Below, piece by piece: positions 23,685-36,100 of a stretch of DNA of 64,000 nt. Both the position numbers and the translations under genes were made by a program. How positions within the stretch are numbered: the stretch's first letter is position 1; each line of letters starts with the position of its first letter. Source of the stretch: Phoronis australis (lineage: Eukaryota > Phoronida > Phoronidae); the NCBI GenBank assembly GCA_002633005.1, contig NMRA01000090.1, forward strand, positions 111,758 through 175,757. Reading direction: 5' to 3'. The notes under the pieces are model-generated. The model saw only the letters and a list, made by a program, of their open reading frames with translations. It had not been told where the DNA came from and ran no database searches.

Positions 23685-24865
23685 ATGCACCCACATACAT
23701 TTGTCTGTGCATATTGCCGCCATCTCTGTTTGTGTCTCTTCTGCTCGATGTCCAGTCACCATTGTGGTATCACCTAAACCCCTTGCAGGATCTTAATGAG
23801 ATCTGTTCTGATGGAGCTGACAACAGATGATGATGGGTTTTGGAACGATTCAACTACCACTGTGCCCCCTAGTGTGATTTTAGTTCTTTTACATTTTATA
23901 CTGTATCTTCAGAGTTGTTGTATGGGTTTTCATGAAATTAAGCGGATAGGTTTCTATTTAAGGCAGACTATGACACCTTTCAATTTTAGGATGTATCGTG
24001 CACCACCTATGTGGCCATTTTTATTTTAAAGTTCATTTTTGTTGTCCACCCTTTTATCTGCCAAATCACTCAAAGTATCATTATTGAAAATTTGTATTCC
24101 TCCTGAGAAAGCTATAGCTGACGTTTACGTTTGAACGGGTTCGACTTCTGTGCTGCCCCCCAATGACAATTTTGTTTTTGCATCAGTGACTGTATCCTTG
24201 CCGGATCTTTGCGAAATTTGGCGTTCTCCTACAAATGTGGCATAGGAACTGACATGACTACAGCTGTACCCCCTGGTGGTAATTGCAGATTTCTTTTCCA
24301 TTTGCCTTTGTATCTTAATTGATTCCTGATTGATTTCATGAAATTTGCAATTGGCTTTCTATTATGGAGACGGCAATGTCTCCTCATTTCTAGATGGATG
24401 CGACATATTCTGTGTCAGCTAGTGGCTTTTCTAATCATTTTGTCTGTCACCGGCATCTTTATATGCCAAACTGTATGACGGATCATTGTAAAAGTTGACA
24501 ATGTTTTTCTTCTGACGAGGAGCATGAGTAACATGGACTTTAGGATGAGTCTGACTGCTATAGTCTTCTTTAGTGACATATCTTTTGTATCTGCGTGAAA
24601 TTTGTAGCGTGAAATTTGGCAAACGTATTGCTGTCAACGTGATTACAGATGTCAACTTTTTTCGACTGATCCGACAACTGCTGTGCCTCCTGGTGGCAAC
24701 TATGTTTTTTACGATTGCCTTGAAAGATTCTCAGGAAGTTGAAGAAATAGTATTCTATTATGGGTTTCAACTTATTATGCACCATCTAATGGCCTTTTTA
24801 TGTTACTAATAAACATCCCTACAAGCAAATTATTTGTGGTGCAGTCGTGGGTGCATTCCAATGCT
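23685..24865 (+). repeat. Monomeric repeat-family copy 3
   Basis: The head is TTATGCACCCACATACATTT near 23685 and the tail GTCGTGGGTGCATTCCAATG near 24845. Cores such as GTGCCCCCTAGTGTGATTTT, CCACCTATGTGGCCATTTTT, GCCTCCTGGTGGCAACTATG and GCACCATCTAATGGCC recur at roughly monomer spacing. It is more diverged than the copies at 13 and 58 kb, so older. It lies between the two converging genes. Confidence 0.7.
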
Positions 24866-26164
24866 TTTCATTGCTCTTACTCTACTTCATTTCTAACATG
24901 TTTGGATGGTGTTATATATTGAAGTACCCAGCCTCCAGTGCAATGTAGTTGTAATTGACCTTGTTTATAGACCTTGTTTTGGATCATGTGCTTATTAACA
25001 AAAGTTGACATTTGATATTCAGTTTTGTCACTGACGTTAACCAAAATTGTTCTTTGTTCAAATTGCCACTGATTGTTAGTGTGCAAATGTTGTTAGACTT
25101 ACATCATATGGTGCAATAAATGGCTGGCTTATGAATTTGCTAAATAAATGTACAGTGCAATTAGTCAAAAGTAATCCGGTGAAATACCATTTCCCTGTCA
25201 TAATGGCTAATTCTTAGTTTTAACTGCAAAAATGGCTGGTAATGACTATTAGCTGAAAATTTTTGACTACAGAATGGCTTACCTACCTTGCCAACTTTCC
25301 TGTTATTTTGCCTTGATCATTTTTTGGTCTCTAAAAATGAATTTAACTTCCAATCAGTGATCATAACTGGGAATTCTCGGGTATTTTGTCAGACTACTTT
25401 TAGCATGTACTGTACATGTTACAAAATATTTGTTATATTTTAAACATTTTATTGGATGACTTGTTTTCTAGTGCATGTTTTGTGGGTTTAGTAATCATAC
25501 CATGTGTAGTAAAATTTCACCAATTTCAGAAAACATTGATGATTTAAAAGGCTTCGAACATTGTTCTGAGTGGCCATAATTTCTCACAACATGGTGTGGT
25601 GGTACTGTAGCTATGGTATAGATATTAAAAGTGATGCTTTGATGTGGTGCCATTATCTTTTATAAAAAATAAGACATAACTTGTCTGCCATATTGTGTCA
25701 TCAATTTGTGAGATTTTACTATATGCATGTATAGTTTGGTAAAACCACCTTTCAGAAAGGTTTTGTTAAATATGCCACTGATTTTAGCTTTTTGCACCTT
25801 TACGGCTAGCTTTTCATAGGTTCTCTGTGTTCTGTTAATGGACGACTATGTAATGTAGGTATTGTCCCAAGGACATCATATTTTTCCATTTACATGTATG
25901 TATTATGGTGTAATAACTTGGGAAAAGAACTACTTTAATTTGACAATCTAATGATTGTGACTTTGTTTGGTGTTGTATGAGAAAGGGGAACTGGGTGCGT
26001 CGTTTCACCGATCAATTTATCAGGTATGCATGTCCAGATTTGATTGTTGTTTTAGTCGTAGATTTGGTTGCATAGGAAATTGTTTTTGCAACTCTATCAT
26101 TGCCTAAGTTATAAGAAGTGTTTTACAATTACAAATTGGACAGTGTGTGAGGAATTATAATTGT

Positions 26165-26420
26165 TATGTGCCCACATACAAATATGTGGTCGCATACTGC
26201 TATGGTCTTTGTCTGGCATTGTCAGTCTACGACTGTACCTCATTAATTCCTTTCGAGATCTTTGTAAAATTTGGCGCATCTGAATGTGCCACTGAATTAC
26301 ATGGGCTTTGGGACAGATGTGACCAAACTATCTGACAAGCTGCTTGAAGGATCAAGATGAATGGTGAATGGATTTCTATGGAGAAGAGCATAGCTTACTT
26401 GCTCTGTGCCCCGTAGATGT
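26165..26420 (+). repeat. Monomeric repeat-family head fragment
   Basis: GTGCCCACATACAAATATGTGGTCGCATACTGC at 26167 onward matches the head palindrome of the family, followed by CTGTACCTCATTAATTCC and a TAAAATTTGGC block. The fragment stops after about 250 bp. Confidence 0.6.
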
Positions 26421-26702
26421 TATTAAACTAATCGTCCCTTGTGTCTGTAGGTTGTATGCAATGAACGTAGTGGATGCATATCAACACTGTTGCTCTTGTT
26501 AAAAAAATAACTAATTGAGTTTTCTGCAATAAAAAATCTAGTCAGTGTCTTGCTGTTAGAGTTATCCCAAGGCTTTAAGTATTTATGAATTCTATGCAAA
26601 TTTTTCCATTGTGATTGAGTTGTCATTGTTAGAAGTGGCAACGTACAACAAATCGGAATAAATGAAAATCGGAAATAATCCATGTATGTGTACATTGTAT
26701 GT

Positions 26703-26708
26703 TTTATT
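26703..26708 (-). promoter_or_regulatory. Candidate distal poly(A) signal for WAC
   Basis: TTTATT on the + strand is AATAAA on the - strand. It lies 3.4 kb past the WAC stop. Another such hexamer is at 28604-28609. Which one is used cannot be told from sequence. Confidence 0.3.
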
Positions 26709-29700
26709 TTATGAAATAATAAATGTTATTACAAACAATGCCAAAAAGCAGATTTGGCAGTCGAGATAAAACATTTCAGTGCCTCTCACTACAATCAACT
26801 GTCATGAGCCTCAACACATCTTCACTGTAAGAGAGCCAAACTCGCACATGTATTCAGCTAATGCATCTGTTAACAAGTTAAGATTTAAAAATGCCAGTGC
26901 CTGAAAAAACTTGAATAGTTGCCAAGAATCTTCACTAAGCTGCTAATCACCAAAGTTGCATTTCACAGATTTCCTTCAAAACAAACCAGAACATTTTCTA
27001 CAGTGAACCAAATCTTCCACCCACCCTGGCAACTGTAAATCTGGACTTGTGAATGAAATTTAAATTAAGAACATTGTATTTAACAGCAGTATTTGTACAT
27101 CCAGATTGTTGCATTTTTATCCTTAGTTGGAACTTACATTGTTGATAATGAATAGACCACTTGCAGATTTCCAAACTTTAAGAGTCTTGATATTTCCACT
27201 GTGGACCAACATGACCACAAGATATGTGGAACAAAGAAAACACCTTTCTCATCTTACGAGAGGTAGTGATTTGTCATCGTGGCTTGGGAACTACTATAAT
27301 TGTAGGCAATATCAAAGTAAGTAACACCAGTTAGGAAGTGATTTTTAAACTTTCGACTGAAAACTGCGGAAGATGGGTGAATTCAGGCTCATCAACTAAT
27401 GAGTACACATACGATGAATTTGGGCAGAGATGAGGCTTTGCGATTGTTCTAAAAAGATTGAACAGCATATAAAGTTAGTGACGTGATTTAAATTCAGATA
27501 CACCGTGCTCAAAGAGGCATTTTCTTCATACTCATTCAGTAAAACAAAAATTAAAAATATACAGGTTAACCAACAATACAAGATTTGCCTCAAACCTTTC
27601 CATACAATAAAAGATATCCCCACCTTCAAACAGATCATCCTGGTTATTGGCATGATGATCTCCATAAGTGACTTATTTTGACAGGATTGTACAAACCTTT
27701 CAAAATTTTATCGTTTTACATCAGTTGCTGGTGATTCCTCAATTCTCTTTGATGCTGGAGTTGAGGATATAGCAAAGAACCTTTTGAGACCACTTTGTTG
27801 AATTACCGTTAATCAGCCCATTTCACGATTTGCATCTTTAGGTCTTGAGTAGTGAAGAAAAAACCCTTTTAAACACAGAAAAATGGAAAACCAAATCAGT
27901 GGCAAGTAAATGATGACATGACCAGATCTAACCAGATGAAAGCATGTTGATGGTAACCTTGAAAACTGCAACAGAGTGCTTGCAATGGCTATAAATTACA
28001 AAATGAGGACCTGGACATTCGTACACAAAACTGCATCACTGTTTAGCCGCACAAAATGGCTAAAAGCACAAAATCTACAGGAATTCCAAGCCGTTTCCAC
28101 ATAGAAAGTTATGCAACATGTTGGACCAGAAAGTCTCATGACTTGTTGGACAGTTGCATTCACAAGAGTATGACCTGCACTTAACAAAAAACTTAAAGGA
28201 GGCTGTTATGCTTCACTGATGACTAAAATGAGCTTCATAGAAATAATGATGCAAAATCGTACATGCCCGACTTCTATACAACATGCTGGCCAACAAAACA
28301 ACACACAACTAAAAACCCTTTGCATGAGCAATTTAGGCCTCAGCCACGTTACGCAAAATTTCTGCTTAAAATCTGTTTGAAATGTGCTAACAAGTCCTGA
28401 CGAGATCTATTGTACTTCCATCACTACACACAACTTAGAAACACACCGTCATCTTCCAAACCATTCTTTTCCCCTAACCATTTTAATCTAATACCCTCCT
28501 AAGCCTGCACAAACCAACATGTTTGCGGAAGTGGCTTGCGTGTACAAAGAGCAGAAGAGAAGCTAACCCGTTGCAGTTTTCAATGATACTATTCAGACTT
28601 ACATTTATTTCTAGTCTACTAACAAATTTCTACACAGGTATTTACATGACCATGGGCTCCGTAACCAACATGCCGCACACACTACAGTACACTAAAATCT
28701 CAGCAATTTTTAGGGACAAAAAGATCTTCCAAGATTGCATTTTTAAGGTCTATCATTGTTGTATATGTCCACGATTTCTCAAAATATTGTGTGATGGTAA
28801 AACCTTAACTAAGTATTAATTCCGTGCTATATATCTTTTATGAAGAAAACAAGAATAAAATTTCAGTTGTCAGCCATATTGTGTCCTAAATGGGCCAGAT
28901 TTTACTGTATTACAAAGAAACCAGAAGTTGATATGCTGAAATTGGTTTTAAACTGTTTATCAATCCTGTTAAAACCTCAGATCAGATCGAGAGTAAAGTA
29001 TCAGCGATCTACTGGTGGAAAAAGCTGAACAAAGCAGCCACAGAAAAATACATGTACATCCCATTGAAGTTTTACAGGTCTTGTGCACGGAAGAGCATTT
29101 ACCAGGGCGCAAGTAAATCAAGAACAGGCCAAAATTCAGGAAAATAAGGTAAAATTGCAAAATGCTGGCAATGTGTGCAGAGTACCTTTTTCAAAGTTTG
29201 GTTATGCACTTAAGAGCATTTCTGTAGACGGGTGGGTGAAAGTCAAGAACGGGCAAAAATAAAGGAAGCAAAGCCGAATAGAAAAATACTGCTGACGTGC
29301 TGACACTTCGTCAGCACCCTTTTAAAGTTATGTTGAAATAATACGATGAGAACTGTCAGAGTTGTGCACAGACGAGCATCTCCCAACATCCATGCATGTC
29401 ACCAATGGGGCAACATTAAGGAAAATTGGTCAAATTGCAAAATGCCAGCCATACTATAGCACTTCCTAAGAACACTTTTGAAGAGTTTGGTCAAAATCTG
29501 CCGACAAATGCAGGAGTTGTACGCATGAATGGAGTGACTCCTACATTACTATTTCCCATCAGTCAGTAATAAATGAGACAACTGCAAGCAATTCCTATCC
29601 ACATCCATTAAATACAACTGATTGCACAGATACTGAAGATGCTCTTGTGTAGGCTTTTTCAAAGGTGACAAAAAGAAAGAACAAAAACCCATCAATTATA

Positions 29701-30069
29701 TCTATATTACAGCTCTCATTACTTGAAGTTCGAAAGACACCTTATGTTATGCGAGAAGAAACTTTTCGCCACTGTTATCACATATAATTTAATGACCAAT
29801 AGATATCCAAAACAAACATCGCATCAAGCATGTGCCTCTGTTTTGACTTCTGACTTTCAAAATGTGCCTTTAGGCAGAGCTTTGCTCATCCACCTGTTGA
29901 CCCTTGTCGATCCATAGTAAAGTTTGCATTAACTAGCTATTACTGGCACATTTAACATGAAGATCAGCGTATTGAAAAAATGTTCAAGCAGAATCTGTCC
30001 TCGATCCACATGCACAGTAAAAGCTTTTCAATAAAGCACAATTCGACAGGTAAGTCCCTTAAAACCACA
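26709..30069 (-). other. WAC 3' UTR and/or intergenic space
   Basis: The WAC stop codon is at the right edge. A long 3' UTR is plausible. Diverged tandem repeats occupy about 28850-29540 and a 13-bp triplication 30143-30175. No open frame with recognisable homology was seen. Confidence 0.4.
28850..29540. repeat. Diverged tandem repeat, units about 120-160 bp
   Basis: Landmark words recur: TTGTGCAC(G/A)GA.GAGCAT near 29082 and 29365 with TGCACTTAAGAGCATTT near 29203; ATTGCAAAATGC(T/C)(G/A)GC near 29154 and 29435; CCATATTGTGTCCTAAAT near 28870. The same CCATATTGTG word occurs near 25690, 16490 (inverted) and 7320 (inverted), so the unit belongs to a dispersed family. Confidence 0.6.
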
Positions 30070-30124
30070 TCAGTTCTTTGTTCCTCTCTCTAAATCTAAG
30101 ATTTGCTGCCTGATGAAAAGTATC
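30070..30124 (-). CDS. WAC: WAC exon 13 (last): end of C-terminal coiled coil
   Basis: Residues 617-634: the first base completes Arg, then [17 protein letters not shown] and TGA. The acceptor is TTGCTTCAG. It matches human ILFLRQQIKELEKLKNQ. The human protein has four more residues at its end. Confidence 0.93.
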
Positions 30125-33100
30125 CTGAAGCAAGAAGACAATACATTATCACAATACATTATCACAATACATTGAGTTTATTACATTGCAATTTGATAAG
30201 CAAGCAAGTCCTAACCACACCCACTCCTATATCACTTAGGTTATCACTCAAAATCTTTGAAATAACTTGTCAGTCCTAGTTTTATCAGTATTTACCACAA
30301 GTAAAAACCAATATTAGTCATATTTAGCTGAATCACATCAATCCTTTCTCATGAAACTACATATGTTTTACTAATGTATTGTAATTTGCCATTTCATTAT
30401 TTTAGTAACAACGCTTACACACAGCATGTGGAATAAGCATATGCCTATCAGAGTGCGCATGCTATTTAAAGTGTCACTTAAGTGAAGACATATACAAAAG
30501 GAGAGCAAATAAATATTCCTAAATAAAAATATGACTGACCACTCATTTTCAATGTAAAAATGCCGGTGAAATAAAGAACAAAAATAATAATCAGGAATTA
30601 CCAATGCAGTAGGAAAATGGTCCGAGCCGATAAAGGGCTTAATTATTGACATTAAATAGTGAACTTCTATAGTTATGTACATAGTTGGCTACAAACACGG
30701 ACTTATCGATAAGGCCACACACAACTTTCGCAAATAAACATTGGCCAACACATATATCAACCTCATTTGTATTTTCAGGGGGAGGGTTGTGAAAAGTGTA
30801 TGTTTTGTACACTCGTATAAATGGTAATAGTGAATCTTTGTGGACTTTGTCCGTTTTGACCAAGCTCTAATATAGCTGTTGGCAAGTAACCTCGCTAACA
30901 TCTAATTCCAAGCTTGAATTACCAAGCATGTTTAACGATTGCTTAAAAAGATTGAATAATACTGGTCGAACTTGATAAGTATACTCAATTTTTTAACATA
31001 GTTGCCAGCAACCTTTAGTCACTCCAGTACAAAGCCAAAACAGAAAGAAAAATTTACCGTTGTTCCTGTAAAGTGGTGTTGATTTCACCTGCTCTGACCT
31101 CTGATCTTGCCCTCTTTAGGTCCACTGACAGCTGTGTACTCAAGCGACTTCCTACTGAATGTGCATCTACCCGATATCGATTGGCCTTGTACAAAGATCA
31201 GAATAACATTCTTTTATGCAACAACCAAAAACGATTCCTCTTAACTACTGAAGTAACACAGACTAAAACTTATGAATGTCCAAATATGAGTTCAAGGTTT
31301 ATGATGAGGAGTACACAAATCAACCTAACTTAAATCAAACACTTTTCAACATAGAGAATTCCTAAGTGTATCAAAAACAGCAATGATATATTAAAGGGTG
31401 TCCATTTTTCCAAATATTTCCACTACAGTGAGCAACACTAGATTTAGGCCCATCCACCAAACAATTAAGCTACGCCTATATTCAGAATAAGGGGCATGTG
31501 CCTACATGTGAAACACTTAAAGATATCTCAAACCTTATTCCCAAAAATTAGCTGTTTTTTACAGTATTTCACAGATTTGTAGCAAATACCTTATTTTCAT
31601 TCTCGAGACTTCAACTACGACACATATACCATGTAGTGAGAAAAAAAAGAGTGGGCAGAATCATCTTCAACCACGTGGAAATTTATTTACTACTTATTCG
31701 GGGTTAAAGGTTACAGGGCTGTCATTAGAACCGAATCTCCTGCCAGGTATGAAGCAGTTCCGTATGTACCCTAAGTCCTTTCATAACAATGAATCGCCAT
31801 AATAGTGCGTCAACAATTTGTACGTAGAATAGAAAGATGCTGCAAAAAGGAAGATTTTGAGGTAAATTGTGAAGTTTTCACTCAAATAAGGTTTTATCAA
31901 TACTAAAGTCATAGAAACTCATCATTGCTAAGAACTTCTAATGAGGAAACAATGAGATTTTAATAAAAAAATACCAGTTTAGTCACCAACCTGTTTCTCA
32001 GCATGATTCATCTGCCAACCCATCACGTGACTAGTTAGCTCCTCTCGGTAATAGTTAGCCAATGAGGGTGGTAGTTGTATGCAGGGTTGCTTTTGAGAGA
32101 CAGCTCCCAGGCTGGTGGAGACCACACCCTGTGAGCTATTTTGGCTTGGTGTTGGACTACTTCTATCGGGCCTAAGTCCAGAGAAGTGAAACTTAAAAGT
32201 GACCAAAGCACACACCATAAAGATGTCACAACAATATGTAATCAATAATAGTGTAGTAGCTTGACTAGTTGGAGTAAGAAGTAATTAATTGTGCTCTTAA
32301 GGTTTTTAACAAAAGAATGTTGGTGGAAATTACATGTTGGTAGAGGAAGGCTACTGAACTGCAAATCAAGGAGTTCGCAAGCATCTTCAATGGACAAGAC
32401 AGATACCTTGGTGTCCTTAACAATTTTCTTCCAACTTTCAGCAAGTGCCTTCACCCATGAACAGTCAAAAATTTCCTTTTAAAGCCATGCAGTCACAATT
32501 GTTACAAACATTGTCCAACCAATGCCAAAGTTCTATCCAAAATTTCAAGTATCTCTCCACTACCACAGGCAGACAACAGAAAGTCAAGGTGCATGTATTT
32601 CGTTGGTCACGGTACTACCTCACACGGGACAGCCAATAACAAGCCAGCTGCTAATTAGTATTCTATGTGTGGTGTTATCATTCACCAGTCTTATTTCAGT
32701 CTTCAAAATAGTGTTTTTTTTAACACTAAAGTTTCCAATATCTTAGACAGTACTCTTCATAAAAAGCACTCCCGACAGAACTACACTGCCAAAAGCATTA
32801 CGCCAATAACAAGCCGGGCGCTATTTATTATTCTATGTGTGGTGTCATCATTCACCAGTCTTATTTTAGTCTTCAAAACAGTGGTTTCTAACACTTAAGT
32901 ATCCAATATCTTAGGCAGTACTCTTCATAAAAAGTATTTCCGACAGAAGAACTACACTGCCAAAAGCACTACGCTTTGAATATGTTTGAAATTGTGGTCT
33001 ATCCTGAACTCAAAACAGTTACGAAGGATGACATACCTTGAAGACCTAGCACTGTGCTCAGAGGCTGGGCTACTGTGTCCAGGTGGTTCATCATCTACAG

Positions 33101-36100
33101 ACTGTTGTGACCTGTAGGTGTGCCCTGCACTGGTCGGCGTTGATACTGCCCGTTGGGGTGTGGTCTGACCCTGGGCTGGAGCTACGTATGGTCTCTCTGA
33201 CGTCAAAGGTGTAGTGTTGCCTTTCTGACTGCCACTGTCATGTTGAGGTGACGACTGGCTGTAAGGTGACTGTTGATGGGTGAGAGGCGTGGCACTCTGG
33301 CTTTGATTCGCACAGGATACTCTCGGCGACTGGGCGGAACCAGCTAGATGGAGTGAGCAACAGAGGCTAGGCAATTACCAACACACATTTGCAGGAAAAT
33401 TTTAAGTGAAGCGTAAACATTTCCATGCTGTATGAACAGTCAAATTCAGTGTCACTGCGATTATTGGCAGGTGTCACCATCAATGTCATGTGTTGTGGTT
33501 TTATTTGACATTTTTTAAACCTTCACCACCAAAATATATTGGCACTTTATGTTATTAGTTATCCAACCACAAATATGATACATCAAAATTCAAAAAATAC
33601 ATCCACACAAGGCTTTTAGATTGCCATCCTCTGAAATCTTCAATGAGTTGCATGTCAAACTGCGATAACTTCAGTGTCCACTAACCACATAAGCCAGTCT
33701 GAATTGTTTAACTTTGCAGTTAATACTGACACTCCTTGAGTAATGAATTTGGTACGAAAGCCCCAATGTCACCCTTAATCACTGGCAAATGGTTATACTA
33801 GAAGCATCCAGAAATGTACTCACCATTTTGTATAGACACCTTTCTACTGCTAATAGCCTGCTGAAGTTGCTGGAGAGTTTGTAATGCTGCAAACAACAAA
33901 AATGTATGAACAAATCAAAAACAACGTTGGAGTGCAACTAAATAATATATAGCATTGCATACAGTGCCCACCTCTAATGAAGATATAGTTGAGACTCCCA
34001 ATTGAATGAAACCAGCATAAAATTGTAGAAATTTTCTGAAGGATACCTCAAACCTTATTCATAAAAATTGGTCATTTTTACAATATTCACATGTCTAGCA
34101 AAATACCTTATCTTCTTTATTCTTGGGAACTTCACATACAAAATATACACCGCATAGCATGAGAAAAATAAGCAGAATCACTTTGGAAAACACAACCACA
34201 TAAAAATTTGTTGTCAAATGTTACAGGGCTGTCAATAAAATCGAATCTCCCAGCAGTTTCGTATGTACTCTCAGTCTGACCCAGGTAACACAAGGCTCAG
34301 GAAACCCCACGACCGTCTTCAAGGATAGCAGAAGGTATTGGGTCCAAGTTCCCGTCGGGGGCAGAAATGTTTGTTGACTTATGTTCAATAGGTCACATAA
34401 TACGTGATGTGGCTAATAAGTGGTGTGCAGAGCAGACTTAAAATGTTTGTGATCTACATTTCCAAACTGGCTTAAGATTTACATAGATATTGCGAGTGAA
34501 TGCTAAATTAGCGAATATGGTGTGGTAAAGGATTATTCGCACTGTCCACAGTAACTATTCTCTCTTCTTTAAAAGCATGGCACATACATGTAATTAGATG
34601 ACGATAGTCTTCGAACCTTTAAGCACGAGACCGTCAAGACGGTAGTTGTGATCAACAGCAAACCACCCACTGTTGAAAATGTGTCTGATGTAACAGTTCC
34701 TCTACCGATTACCCCCNCCCCCCCCCCCCCGCCATCATCTGCTAACAGGTAAGACTTCAGTCATAGTCTCTCCTCCAGGACTATTTCAGAAAGAGGATGT
34801 TTACACGCTACCAGTTCATCTCAAAATCGAAACATTGTTTCATAAACAATGTATTTCTGTTAAAGCTAGAAAATAATACAAATTGCTTACCTTGCTCCTG
34901 GAGTTTTTTACTATCAATGTTTTGCAAGAGCGACTGGTCTCCTAGTCTGGTCAGTACTGACGATAAGTTGCCGAGGGTGACGCCCGCACTGTTGCCCGGG
35001 AGACTGGCTAGACTTGTTGCTGTGGACACCGCTACGTGCGATGGATAATTAGTTACACTAGAGGATACAGTATTGGACAACTGCACACTGGTGGGAGGTG
35101 CAGTGTCCTGTAGAGGAGGGGTGCTGTCTGGCGAAATGTCCATGTCCACACTTCCACGAATATCTGCATCAGAATACAGAAATTGTGAACTAAAGTGAAC
35201 AGAATTAATAATACCCCCTTTACTTTTCTGAGTGATATATACAGGCACATTAATGACCACTGGTCCAACGGGATAGACCCATGTGGCCATGTGGATACAA
35301 ATGAATAAACTTCACCTTTGATGTTGGTGGAATAAGCACCCAGTTTTATAAATGAAATAACCTTTTGTAGACTGTGCAATACTTACATATAAATCTTTCT
35401 TAAAACTTTTGTCTGTCAAAGTATAATGGTAAAACAAATGCATTTGCCAATCATTTTTCTTCACAATAAAGCCAGATATCTGGCAAAGATATAAACTTGG
35501 CCTTATTATAAGTGTCTGACGGTAACTGCAAGGTCAATAAAAACAAGGAAAAACATGACGTACATCCACAGTAGTATTATTTGGGCATTTCCGTGAAAAG
35601 GTCAACCTCGACACAAAAAATTAAAATTGTGGCTACACTAACATTTCTGGTCCCATCTGAAAGCCAATTCTTTCTAGTTTCAAGACCCATATTTGATTGT
35701 CCTATAACTTTCAATTTTTTGCTTAAATGGACCCCTTTTTGGGGGTCGCTTGACCCTAAAAAATTAACTCGATTTTAATGGGTGTTGCTAATTATTGTCA
35801 TAAAAAAGCTAATTATGCGGTTTTCACTATACTTATTACTATCAATTTTGTGCAATCACATGAACCCCAAACTTTATAAAAATAACATTTCATCTTTGGC
35901 ACATTATTGACCTCTTGGGGTCAAAGGTCAACTCCTGGATATCATGGTGCCGTATGTCCATCACAATAAAGTGTTAAAAAGTTTAGTTGTGTTAAAAGTT
36001 TTTAATCAAAATTAAAATAATTTCAGATCCTCTTTTAACTTGTCACTCAACTCTATTGACCACAATTTTGGATCCCAGGGATTATTCGTTTAGTCAGAAA

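Larger units (their letters stand above)
22168..26702. other. Myosin 3' UTR and intergenic space
   Basis: AATAAA at 22613-22618 is a candidate poly(A) signal for the myosin gene. Two near copies of GGAAGAAATG(T/C)CCA(T/A)TGGAT occur near 22737 and 22766. The rest is AT-rich; besides the repeat copies at 23685 and 26165 I see no gene. Confidence 0.45.

Noticed and set aside
34808-35290. Open frame longer than WAC exon 8 on both sides
   Set aside because: Only 34891-35163 lies between proper splice sites that keep phase; the extensions are intron sequence read through.
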